Source: Rhododendron vialii (lineage: Eukaryota > Streptophyta > Magnoliopsida > Ericales > Ericaceae). From it: 64,000 nucleotides of DNA. Position 1 is the stretch's first letter; each line of letters opens with the position of its first letter. The notes under the pieces are model-generated. The model saw only the letters and a list, made by a program, of their open reading frames with translations, made no database searches and was not told the origin of the DNA. Location: NCBI RefSeq assembly GCF_030253575.1, contig NC_080566.1, positions 8,441,501 through 8,505,500 of the forward strand, in the 5' to 3' direction. The position numbers were made by a program, and so were the translations under genes. This document shows, piece by piece, positions 10,960 through 21,344 of the stretch.

Positions 10960-11880
10960 CACAGTTATTTAATTTTTAATTTAAAATGTTTTTATGTGTC
11001 TTGTAAAAAATTAGCTCAATTCAATATCGGTAAGGGTTTTTTTCAGAATTCGTAGGGTGTTCATAGACACCCTATGAATTTTGAAAACCATTTATCAATA
11101 TCGAATTGAGAATATTAGAACCAATGAAACCATATTTTAAAGCTATCGAGTGACTTGAATCTTCTTTTTGAGATTCGAAATGGAAACCACAAAAAGTAAT
11201 CAATCAGTAATTTAAAATTGAGTATTTGTTCATTCAATTTTAGATTAATGATTTATTATTCTTTTGTGAGGCCCATTTCGGATCCCTTCAAAAAGATTCT
11301 AACCGTTCCTTATTCTTAATATGTTTTTTTTATTAGTCCTACAAAAAATTATCTCAATCCAATATTGATAAAGACTTTTTTAAAATTTATAGAGGTGAAA
11401 TACTTAATTTAGATTATTGATTTATTAATTTTTAAATTAGTCTCCACAAAAATGATTCAAGCCGCTCATTATTCTTAAAATATTTTTATGAGTTTTTAGA
11501 TCTAAATTAGCTTGATCCGATGTGTGTTTTATGCTCTCTTGATTTAATGCTCCTTTGCCCATTTAACGGGCGCCCACTGAATACTTTATTTTTCCCATAT
11601 TTTGTATGTTTTCCTATATATTGTCTTCTTAAAATTTTTTTGTTTAATCATTTTAGTACATCTTGTGTATTGTTTCATTCTCAACTTTTTATTTCAAATG
11701 CCTTCAAAAAATAACTTTTTATTAAAACCTCACAATTTTATTACAACCCACAATTTGTAAGTGACTAAACTGAGTTATATGCATTATACTTTATTAATTA
11801 TTCACAATTTTAAAAGTAGTCTTGTCTTTGTCAATATAACCCACAACGTGTCACGAAATTTGAGGCATTTGTAAACTATA
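10960..11880. repeat. Dispersed duplicated segment, copy 2
   Basis: Matches 1-1420 in direct orientation but lacks the two insertions present there, so it shows the pre-insertion state at about 11037 and 11560-11575. It ends near the tail of the retroelement-like block at 11905. Confidence 0.7.
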
Positions 11881-11904
11881 TCAATGTATCAGTTTACAAT
11901 TTTA

Positions 11905-12545
11905 AACTTTTTTGAACGACAAAGCAAAAAATTTATTGATAAGAAAAATGATTACAAAACAAGCGCTTGTTGGCAAGAAGCCAACAAAGAGAACCCCCAA
12001 TGGACAAAGCCCAAATCACCAAAAGGGTCTAAACTGGTGTAAATATAATATTAAAGTCCACAAGAACCCATAGCCCAAATACAACAAGAAACCCAAGATA
12101 TCGAAATCCTAATCCAAAAACTAAAAGGCATCATCCATAGACAATATAGGTCAAGCCAGAAACCAACCTATAGACAATATAGACCAGCCTAAAATAGCAA
12201 CCCTACACCACCACCCACCGCAGCCACTTGGAGTGAGACGGACCGCTACCACCACCGTCACCGAAACCCGGAAAACGAAACGAGCCCTTGTTACTACCCG
12301 AAGAACGGCCCGACCTTCCCACTACAAGCAGCCTCACCAGAACTAACCACTATCAATCAGTACAATGATAAAGGACAAGTAAGACCCCCCACACCAGAAA
12401 AACACCACAAGACCCCAAGATAGATACCTCACCCCTCACCTCAAAACCAGCCAAAATGCCCCAAGACAAGGCCCACACCAAAACCCAAAAACCCCAGACG
12501 TGCAGACCCACCCCCCAAATCCAGAACAGAACCCCAAAACGAACT
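11905..12545 (-). mobile_element. GT-rich retroelement-like block (family copy 3)
   Basis: Read on the minus strand it has the GGTGG and TTTGGG-rich composition of the blocks at 3336-3815 and 4919-5961 and ends in AATAAATTTTTTGC at about 11930. Immediately upstream on the minus strand (12546-12658) is LINE endonuclease sequence, so this may be the 3' end of an internally deleted LINE. Confidence 0.4.
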
Positions 12546-12658
12546 AAAGAGAGGCCACATTGCTAAGTGTGAATATAAGATCATCCATAGAGTAATCTTG
12601 CCATCAGCGGGGGATGTTTGCATATGCACAGTAATCCACCAACTGATCCATTTGCATC
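12546..12658 (-). pseudogene. LINE endonuclease fragment, far side of Ty3 insertion
   Basis: Read on the minus strand from the Ty3 junction it continues the LINE ORF2 endonuclease broken at 27254, giving residues like NGSVGGLLCI, the Ser/Gly-rich GG-LL patch of plant LINE endonucleases. Stop codons follow within about 20 codons. The GCATC at 12654-12658 is one copy of the Ty3 target duplication. Confidence 0.6.
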
Positions 12659-13426
12659 TGTAGGCATCTAAAATTTTCTGCCAATCATAAGTTGCCACGT
12701 GTTGCGGGACCTAATAAATAGGACGCGATAAATGGCCAATCAAATGCTGCCAAGTGTCTTTAGGTCAAAGGTCAAAGTGATGCGAATTGACCAATCAAAT
12801 GGCGCCACGTGTCAAAGTGATGCAGTTATTATTTTTTATTAACTCGGCCAATCAAATTAAGCCACTTGGTAAAATAATAATTGTATTTATCTTTATAATT
12901 GTCTTTCTTAAAATAAAAGAAAGAAGGATAATTATCAAGTTACATAGTTATTTCTTTTATGTTGAAGAAATAATTAGGGAGATAAATATGGAGGAGGTAG
13001 AGTTGGACATGACTCTCCATCCTACATCTCTATAAATAGAGGTGCTCTCTTCTCATATTTTCCATCAACATTCAAGCATCCAACTCCAGAGCTCTGAAGA
13101 TCAAAGCCTCAAGGCCCTTCAGAATTCCTCAAGTCTCAAGTCCAAATCCAACAAGAAGGTCCTTTCAGATCAAAGCTTCAAAGCTCCGAAGAACATTCAA
13201 CCTAGATCATCATCTTCTTCGCAAACATCGGAGAAGATTCCGCCGTTCGATCCGAGAATAAGCATCAAGCCCTCGTTTCAACAACAACTGAAGAGAAGAA
13301 TCAAAGGATTATTTTCTCTTAGAAATTCATCAGAGATTGTAACCCTAGTTATCATACATCAATAAAATTGATTCTCGTTCATCATTTTTCCCGTCTTTTT
13401 CGTAGACTCGAAATTTGTATTCAACA
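12659..13426 (+). repeat. 5' LTR of the Ty3/gypsy element
   Basis: 768 bp, TG..CA ends. It contains a TATA box TATAAATA at 13031-13038 and an AATAAA poly(A) signal at 13361-13366, so it is oriented plus. The ORF at 13042-13365 lies wholly in the transcribed part of the LTR and is not a gene. Several CCAATCA and CCACGTGT motifs (about 12663-12810) are possible enhancer or G-box sites. Confidence 0.95.
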
Positions 13427-13431
13427 GATTT

Positions 13432-13449
13432 TGGCACGCCTGGTGGGAC
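13432..13449 (+). other. Primer binding site of the Ty3/gypsy element
   Basis: TGGCACGCCTGGTGGGAC begins five bases after the LTR end and starts with TGG, complementary to a tRNA CCA end. The pattern resembles the primer sites of other Tat-type elements; I did not determine the tRNA. Confidence 0.7.
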
Positions 13450-13496
13450 GATCTCTGCCTCTCATCTCTTCTCTTCAACAAATCAACAAACTCTCA

Positions 13497-15770
13497 ATGG
13501 CTCCTAAGACTGCCCATTCAAAAGCTCCTCAAGCTCCGATTGCACGCTCCAAGTCTTCAACCGCTGCAAAAACTGGCTCTGGATCTCATGCTAAAGGTGT
13601 AGGTGCAACACTTCGAAGCAAGGTGAAGGTTGCCGCTACCAAATCTGGCTCTGGATCTCACATCAAAAGTGCTGGTCCAACAACTCGAAGCAAGGTGAAG
13701 GTTGTCGCTACGGATACTGCCCAGGCCTCACTTTTGTTTAAATCAAATCCCACATTTGAGGCTGATATACCAAAGGCACCACCAAGCTCACCAAAATTAA
13801 ATCCCGAGTCTGAGGCTGATTTACCAAAAGCGCCGCCAAGCTCACCAAGATTAAATCCCGAGTCTGAGGCTGATCTACCGAAAGCACCGCCAAGCTCACC
13901 AGAAGGAAGGGATGTCGTTTCTACCATAGAAGCAATGAAGGATGTGGAAACTGACATTGAAAATCCTTCTATGCCTCAGAAGTCTGGTTCAGAAATTCAG
14001 AAGAATCTGGAAGATGGCTATTTAAGCGGTTGGAGTTCTGACTCTGACTCTTCTAAAAGCACTCCTCAGTCAAAATTTAATGCCCCCACCAAGACTACCA
14101 GTTCTTCAGTCATGGATGTTATGACGACAAATGCGGTTAGCCTAGAAGAACAAGTCACTAGCCTGGCCAAAGTGGTTGAGGGAATGTCCAAAACCCTAGA
14201 AGAACGTGATGTTGAAATCGCCTACCTCAAGAGCAAAGTAGAAAGTAAAGGGGATTCAAGTCGAGTTGAGTCCTCGCGTAAACAAAAGGAGGTACCTGAA
14301 GCGTTCGCGCTTTCTAGTGAAGGTTCGATTCCCATGGACCAACTAAAAGATTTCATTTTAGGTACCATCAAGCAGAAGTACGAGGAGGCGCCAAAATCTT
14401 CTTCTACTTATGCTAAGCCTTATACTAGAAGGATTGACCTTTTGAAGATGCCTACTGGTTATCAACCACCCAAGTTTCAGCAATTTGATGGCAAGGGCAA
14501 TCCAAAACAGCACATTGCCCATTTTGTTGAAACGTGTAGCAATGCTGGAACTGATGGTGATCTTCTCGTCAAGCAGTTTGTTCGAACGCTCAAAGGCAAT
14601 GCTTTTGATTGGTATTGCGACCTTGAGCCTGGCACTATTGAAAGTTGGGAGCAGCTGGAACAAGAATTTCTTAACCGCTTTTACAGCACTGGCCGTATTG
14701 TCAGTATGTTCGAGCTTACGAATGCTCGCCAATGGAAGGATGAACCTGTCATTGATTACATCAATAGATGGCGGCACGTGAGTCTAAACTGCAAGGACAG
14801 ACTGTCTGAGACTTCTGGAATCGAGATGTGCATCAAAGGCATGCAATGGGATTTACAATACATTCTTCAAGGAATCCTGCCTGAAACCTTTGAAGAGTTA
14901 GCGTCTCGAGCTCATGACATGGAACTCACCATTGCAGCAAATGGAAGGCAAGGCCTACAAGTACAAGACTCTCGCAAAATGCAAGGTTCTCGCACTGTAG
15001 GAAATAAGCCAGACATTCATAAAGGGGGCAAACTCATAGTCAAAGGAGAAAAGAAGGATTCCATGACAGTGAATGTTGCACCCTTCAAAATCTCTACTAG
15101 ACCTAAGACAAAGCAAGTAGAGAAGTTTTCTCCTCCACAGGTGAAGGAGAAAAGGAGGCTCACGTTAAAAGAGATGCAAGAAAAGGTGTATCCGTTTCCA
15201 GATTCAGAGGTCCCTTCAATGTTTGATCAATTGCTGGATCTAAAACTCATTGAGCTCCCGGAGATGAAACGACCTGATGAGGCTAACAAGGTGAATGATC
15301 CAAATTACTGCAAGTACCACCGCTTGGTTAGCCATCCCACTCAACGGTGCTTCGTCTTTAAAGAGAAGATAGTAGAGCTCGCTAGCCAAGGGAAGATTGC
15401 CTTGGAGGAAGAAAATGAAACTGTAGCTACGAATCAGACTGTAGTTACTCTACAAAATGACACTCTTCAGCCTAAAGCGTCACCAAGGGTGAAGATTCAA
15501 TTTGGGTCATTTGATCCCACTGAAGTAGTGCGATGCCCTTCTATTCAACAGTCTGGGGGCAGCATCTCTACCAACACAAAAGTTGAGGATGCAAATGATG
15601 AAGGATGGACCCTTATTACTTGTAAAAAGAAGAAGCACACATCAAGTGTGAAGCATCCCCAAGTTGTAATACCAAAGTCTAGTCCCAAAAGGATGCGTGC
15701 GAGAAGGCAACAAAGAAGGAAGAAGTCGAAGAGAATATCCTCAAATCAGCAAGAAGACACGCTCGTCTGA
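13497..15770 (+). CDS. gag: Ty3/gypsy Gag polyprotein
   Basis: 757 codons from ATG 13497 (MAPKTAHSK), the first Met after the primer site; the open frame itself reaches back into the LTR. Order: a basic Ser/Ala-rich N-terminus with tandem repeats (GSGSH..RSKVKV twice, then LPKAPPSSP units three times at about 13765-13905), a coiled-coil segment near residues 220-270, the Retrotrans_gag capsid domain (about residues 320-480, with FDGKGNPKQHIAHF and WEQLEQEFLNRF), and a knuckle-like CKYH..SHPTQRC. It packages element RNA in cytoplasmic particles. The frame ends in TGA at 15768-15770, where the sequence continues in the same frame into pol; CGA-to-TGA mutation or a genuine gag stop are both possible. 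Confidence 0.85.
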   Translation: MAPKTAHSKAPQAPIARSKSSTAAKTGSGSHAKGVGATLRSKVKVAATKSGSGSHIKSAGPTTRSKVKVVATDTAQASLLFKSNPTFEADIPKAPPSSPKLNPESEADLPKAPPSSPRLNPESEADLPKAPPSSPEGRDVVSTIEAMKDVETDIENPSMPQKSGSEIQKNLEDGYLSGWSSDSDSSKSTPQSKFNAPTKTTSSSVMDVMTTNAVSLEEQVTSLAKVVEGMSKTLEERDVEIAYLKSKVESKGDSSRVESSRKQKEVPEAFALSSEGSIPMDQLKDFILGTIKQKYEEAPKSSSTYAKPYTRRIDLLKMPTGYQPPKFQQFDGKGNPKQHIAHFVETCSNAGTDGDLLVKQFVRTLKGNAFDWYCDLEPGTIESWEQLEQEFLNRFYSTGRIVSMFELTNARQWKDEPVIDYINRWRHVSLNCKDRLSETSGIEMCIKGMQWDLQYILQGILPETFEELASRAHDMELTIAANGRQGLQVQDSRKMQGSRTVGNKPDIHKGGKLIVKGEKKDSMTVNVAPFKISTRPKTKQVEKFSPPQVKEKRRLTLKEMQEKVYPFPDSEVPSMFDQLLDLKLIELPEMKRPDEANKVNDPNYCKYHRLVSHPTQRCFVFKEKIVELASQGKIALEEENETVATNQTVVTLQNDTLQPKASPRVKIQFGSFDPTEVVRCPSIQQSGGSISTNTKVEDANDEGWTLITCKKKKHTSSVKHPQVVIPKSSPKRMRARRQQRRKKSKRISSNQQEDTLV

Positions 15771-18700
15771 AAATTGCGTGCTCCTTTTACCCTATGGGAT
15801 TTCCTTCCTGAGAAAATTCGCAACTCCGGTCTTTTTGAGGCTTCATGCAACACTGTGAGTGTCGAAGAAACTGAGAATCCAGAGCTTGAGTCACCAAAAC
15901 ATACTCCAATCAAGGCTGACTCTACAAGTTGTGTCAGTGATTGTCTTGCTTGCATTGGAAGCATTACACTCTCTGACGAGGATTTGCTGCTTGGTGACAT
16001 AGCACATAATCGCCCACTCTTTGTCACTGGATACATATGCAAAAAGAGGGTTAATAGAGTGCTCTTGGATGGTGGATCTGCAGTTAACATCTTGCCGCTT
16101 CGTACCATGAAGGAACTTGGCATCTCTATAGATGAACTAGCACCTAGTCGTCTCATGATCCAAGGATTCAATCAAGGGGGGCAAAGAGCTATTGGCGTGA
16201 TTCGTCTGGAGTTGCTCATCGATGATATGACCTCAAGTGCATCACTTCATGTCATTGATGCCAAAACTTCTTACAACGTGCTTTTAGGCGGCCGTGGCTC
16301 CACTAGAATAGCGTCGTCCCATCAACCCTCCATCAATGCTTCAAGTACTGCAAAGATGGTGTGATAAAGAAAGTGGTAGCTGATGATAAACCCTTTAGCG
16401 AAGCCGAGTCCCATTTTGCTGATGCTAAATTCTACTTAGCAAATGTGGTGTTGAAAGAGTTCGAGCCTACTGCCTCTTCATCAAGCTACAAGCAGTCCAA
16501 AGCCAATGACTTGCAACTTAGTAAGACCCATATTCTAACTAAGGATAAGGAGAAAATTGATCAAGGTGTCAGTCATCATGTAAAGGAAGCATTAAAGAAG
16601 AAAGAGACACCCGTACTTCGTTATGTGCCAAAAGTGAAGAAAGGTGAAGAGTCAGCCTTAGATGGATTGACTCTCCCAGCCTTAGATGGATTGATGCTCC
16701 CAGTCACTAACCTTAACGAAGCCAAGGTCGCTCCACCCCTAAAAGAATTTGTTCGAGCAACACATAGCCCCGTAGTGGAAAATGACTACTTGCCTTCACA
16801 ACGGACAAACGGCTTTGATCCCAATGCCTACAAGCTTCTCGCAAAGGCTGGACATAATCCTAAAGATTCAACTTCTCTAGGGAAACTTCTGCCTGAGGCG
16901 ACCGGTGCAAAGATACATGGCTTGAACCCAACTCAGAAGATGCTCAAGCAAAAGGGATATGCTGTCAAAGAGTCTCAAGCAGGCCTTGGATATACCGCAC
17001 CTGCTCCTGCTCGCATATTCATAAAGAAATCCACCAACAATTACATCACGGCAGAAGAAGGAACTTCATCAGTTTCATCTAAGACATCTGTCTTCGACCG
17101 CTTGAGTGCTCCGAAATCTCAAGTGTCAATCTTTGATAGATTGGCGCCCCATAACGAAGCGGTCTCATCGTCTCACACAAGAAAATCCATTCAAAGCCGA
17201 TTAGGGCCGCCAAGTGAAAGCCCTATGCCCTCTAGCTTGTGCGAGTCTATCCATAGTAGATTGAGTCTACCGAAGGAGGCGTCTTCATCAAACGCTCCTC
17301 GAAAGTTTGTGCATCGCCGATTGGGTGTCTCAAATACTACCATTAAGAAGGCTTCACAATTGAGGACTGTTTTCTTATCAGAAGACGATAAGAAGTTGAA
17401 GAGCAAAATACCCTCTCGCATGGAGCGCCATACTACTCTTGTCGTGGCAATTGACGATGAATCGCTGAAAGTGAAGCGACAAACTGTGGTGTTAACCAAG
17501 GTGCCTTCTAGGGGCTTGAAAGATGACCTTAATGAAGGATACTTCACTTCCTCATTTCATATCACAGCTTCTTGTAATGAAGTCCAAGCAGAGGAGGATG
17601 CTGAAGATGCTCCACAAGAGTTGGAAGAAGGCGTGAAGTCCACAATTGACGACTTAAAAGAGATCAACTTAGGGACTGAAAATGACCCACGACCCACCTA
17701 CATAAGTGCCTCGCTCGCTCCTGAAGAAGAAATTGCTTACATTGAACTCCTACGAGAGTATAAAGATGTCTTCGCTTGGAATTTCACAAAAATGCCAGGG
17801 TTAGACCCAAGAGTCGCTGTTCACCATCTTGCAGTGAAGCACGGCGTCCGACCTGTTAAGCAATCTCAAAGACGCTTTCGACCTGACTTGGTTCCCAAAA
17901 TTGAAGCAGAGGTCAATAAACTCATTGAAGCTGGTTTCATTCGAGAAGTTAAGTATCCCACTTGGATTTCAAGCATAGTCCCAGTAAAGAAGAAAAATGG
18001 GCAAATATGAGTTTGTGTCGACTTTCGTGATTTGAACAATGCTTGTCCGAAGGATGATTTTCCACTTCCTATACCTGAGCTCATGGTCGATGCTACTACT
18101 GGACATGAGGTTTTGTCATTCATGGATGGTTCGTCTGGCTACAATCAAATCCGCATGGCTCCACGAGATGAAGAGTTCACAGCTTTTCGCACACCTAAAG
18201 GCATCTATTGTTACAAAGTTATGCCTTTCGGCTTGAAGAATGTAGGTGCCACATACCAAAGAGCGATGCAAAAGATCTTCGATGATGTGCTTCACAAATA
18301 TGTGGAGTGTTACGTTGATGACTTAGTTGTGAAGACAAAGAGACGAGCCGACCATCTTCATGATCTAAGACAAGTGTTTGAACGGTTACGAAGGTACCAA
18401 CTTAGGATGAATCCTTTAAAGTGCGCTTTTGGGGTTACGTCTGGAAAGTTTCTTGGGTTCATTGTGCGCCACTGCGGCATAGAAATTGAACAAGCTAAAA
18501 TTGACGCTATCGAGAAAATGCCGAAACCTCAGAATAGTCATGAGCTGAAGAGTCTTCAAGGATGATTGGCTTACCTCCGTCGTTTTATATCAAATTTGGC
18601 TGGTCGATGTCAACCATTCAGCCACCTCATGAAGAAAGGGACTCTGTTTGAGTGGGATGAAGCATGTAACAATGCTTTCAAAAGCATCAAATCCTATCTA

Positions 18701-20937
18701 ACGAGCCCCCTGTTCTCACTGCCCCTATACCTGGACGACCACTAATCTTGTACATTGCTGCTCAAGAGCGTTCAGTTGGAGCACTTCTCGCTCAAGAGAA
18801 TGATGAAGGGAAAGAAAATGCCTTATATTACTTGAGTAGAATGATGCTGCCACATGAGTTGAATTATTCTGTGATTGAGAAGATGTGCCTTGCCCTTATC
18901 TTTGCAATCCAAAAGATGCAGCACTATTTTCAAGCTCACACGGTGCATCTCATCTCCAAGGCTAATCCCATCAAATACGTCATGTCAAAGCCAGTCCTCT
19001 CTGATCGATTGGCAAGGTGGTCACTCATTTTTCAACAATACGAGATCATCTACGTGCCTCAAAAAGCCGTTAAAGGGCAAGCTCTAGCTGACTTCTTGGC
19101 GGACCATCCTATACCAGCAGAGTGGGAGTTGTCCGAAGAATTACCAGATGAGGATGTCATGGTAGTCGAAGTTCGTCCCCTATGCACAATGTACTTTGAT
19201 GGCCCGTCTCATCGAAGTGGAGCAGGCGCTGGTGTGGTATTTATTTCCCCAGAAGGAGATGTCTTGCCATATGCTTTCACTCTCACACAAAATTGTTCAA
19301 ATAACGAGGCTGAGTACCAAGCTCTCATTCTTGGGCTGGAGATGGCAGTTGAAGCAAAGCACTTACAACTCAAGGTATATGGAGATTCAATGTTGATCAT
19401 CAACCAGCTTCTTGACATCTATGAAGTGAGGAAGCTTGAACTTGTGCCTTTCAATAACTACGCACGTCGCTTGATTGCATGGCTTGGTGATGTCACCCTA
19501 GAGCATGTGCCACGAGGAGAGAATAGGCAAGCAGACGCACTTGCAAAGCTTGCTTCTATGCTTGCTTTACCTGACCAAAAGACGCACGTTCCAATATGCC
19601 GAAGTTGGGTCATACCGCCAATCTTTGACGATGAAGACAATGGTGAAAGGGAAGTGAACGTCGTCTCAGTTTTGGAAATTGAAATTGAGGATTGGCGCCA
19701 ACCATTCATTGATTATCTACAACATGGAAAATTGCCTGATGATCCACCTAGAAGAACGGATGTGAAGTGTCGCGCCCCTCGATTCATCTACTACAAGGAC
19801 ACGCTTTATCGTCGATCTTTTGAAGGGTTATTCCTCCGTTGCCTTGGAGAAAATGAGGCAAAGCAAGCTCTGGAAGAAGCTCATTCTGGAATATGCGGCG
19901 CTCATCAATCTGGCCCCAAACTTCATTTTCAAATCAAAAGGATGGGCTACTACTGGCTGACCATGGTCAAGGATTGCATGGAGTACGCCAAAAGATGTCA
20001 TGCTTGCCAAATCCACGCCAACTTTATACATCAACCACCAGAACTGCTCCATCCAACTGTCGCTTCATGGCCTTTTGATGCATGGGGGCTAGATGTCGTG
20101 GGGCCTTTGCCAAAGTCTTCTGGTGGCCATTTATACATTTTGGCTGCAACTGACTATTTCTCCAAATGGGCGGAGGCCATTCCATTGAAGGAAGTGAAGA
20201 AGGAAAATGTCGTCAACTTCATCCGTACTCATCTCATTTTTAGATATGGTGTACCGCGTTACGTTATCACTGACAATGGAAAGTCCTTCTACAATAGTGC
20301 CGTAACTAGACTTTGTCAAAAGTTTGGCTTCAAACAACATGCTTTTACTATGTACAATCCACCTGCAAATGGTCTTGCTGAAGCGTTCAACAAGACTCTT
20401 GGGAGCTTATTGAAGAAAGTGGTTGCCAAAGCAAGAAGAGATTGGCCTGAGAGACTGGAAGAAGCACTTTGGGCATATCGAACCACGTTTCGAACGCCCA
20501 CACAAGCCACTCCATATTCACTAGTGTACGGCGTGGAAGCTGTTTTGCCGCTTGAGCGTCAAATTCCATCTTTAAGAATTGCCATTCAAGAAGGCCTCAC
20601 TCATGAAGACAATGCTCGCTTGCGCCTTGAAGAACTAGAGGCACTTGACGAAAAGAGGCTTGAGGCACAACAACGTCTTGAATGCTATCAAGCCCGCATG
20701 TCAAAGTCATTCAACAAAAAGGTTCGCCTTCGTTCTTTTCAGAAAGGGGACTTGGTTCTTGCTGTAAGAAGGCCCATTAATACCACCCATAAAATCGGTG
20801 GCAAATTCATTTCCAAGTGGGATGGACCATATGTGGTGCAAGAAGTTTACTCAAGTAGTGCCTACAAATTGGTTGTTGAAGATGGCTTGAGAGTTGGCCC
20901 CATAAACAGCAAATTCTTGAAGCGCTACTATCCTTGA
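15771..20937 (+). pseudogene. pol: Ty3/gypsy Pol (protease, RT, RNase H, aRNase H, integrase), broken
   Basis: Protease with DGGSAVNIL at about 16065-16092; a linker with degenerate repeats (IFDRL, SIQSRLGPP, SIHSRLSLP at about 17090-17330); RT with FLG-type fingers, DGSSGYNQI and catalytic YVDD at about 18310; a first RNase H (LILYIAAQERSVGALL..YYLSR); a second RNase H with MYFDG and NNEAEYQAL at 19190-19330; integrase with H-H-C-C zinc finger (19880-20020), D (GLDVVGPL), D (TDNGKSF) and E (GLAEAFNKT); C-terminal tail ending KRYYP. Breaks: one-base insertion near 16288 with TAG at 16304, TGA at 18008 and 18563, and a frameshift near 18700. The break at 18008 lies inside RT, so no functional enzyme can be made. 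Confidence 0.93.
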
Positions 20938-21344
20938 AAAACAAGCGTCACTCCATGACGCACGAGCTTAAACTGCATGTTGCTCCTGGCCCGCATGAGC
21001 TAAAACTGTGCACGACAAACCAAAAAAAAACATAAAATTGAACTACGTTTGGCTTGATCCCATTTTGGGTACGTAGGCAGCTTGAATTTCGAGCTCAGTC
21101 ATCCCAAAAGAAAAATGAAATATTAATTTGATAATAACAAATTGCATTTGCTATATTCCTCAAATGAATAAGTAGATCAAGTGTTATTAATCATGCACCA
21201 AAAAAAAAGGAAACAGTCTTTCCTCTAATCAATAATGACAAATTGTGTTTGCTATATTCCTCAAATGAATAAGTAGACCAAATGTTATTAACAATGAAGA
21301 AAGGGAAACAATCTTTCCTAATAGCAAAAAAAAAAAGACTAAAA
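20938..21344 (+). other. Post-pol spacer with a short duplicated motif
   Basis: Holds two diverged copies of an about 110 bp unit (21120-21220 and 21225-21330, sharing GCTATATTCCTCAAATGAATAA with one mismatch). No coding capacity. It separates pol from the convergent antisense gene. Confidence 0.6.

Noticed and set aside
13042-13365. 107-codon ORF in the 5' LTR
   Set aside because: It lies inside the LTR, is not a known LTR-encoded product, and the same region of the 3' LTR has an 8 bp gap that breaks the frame.
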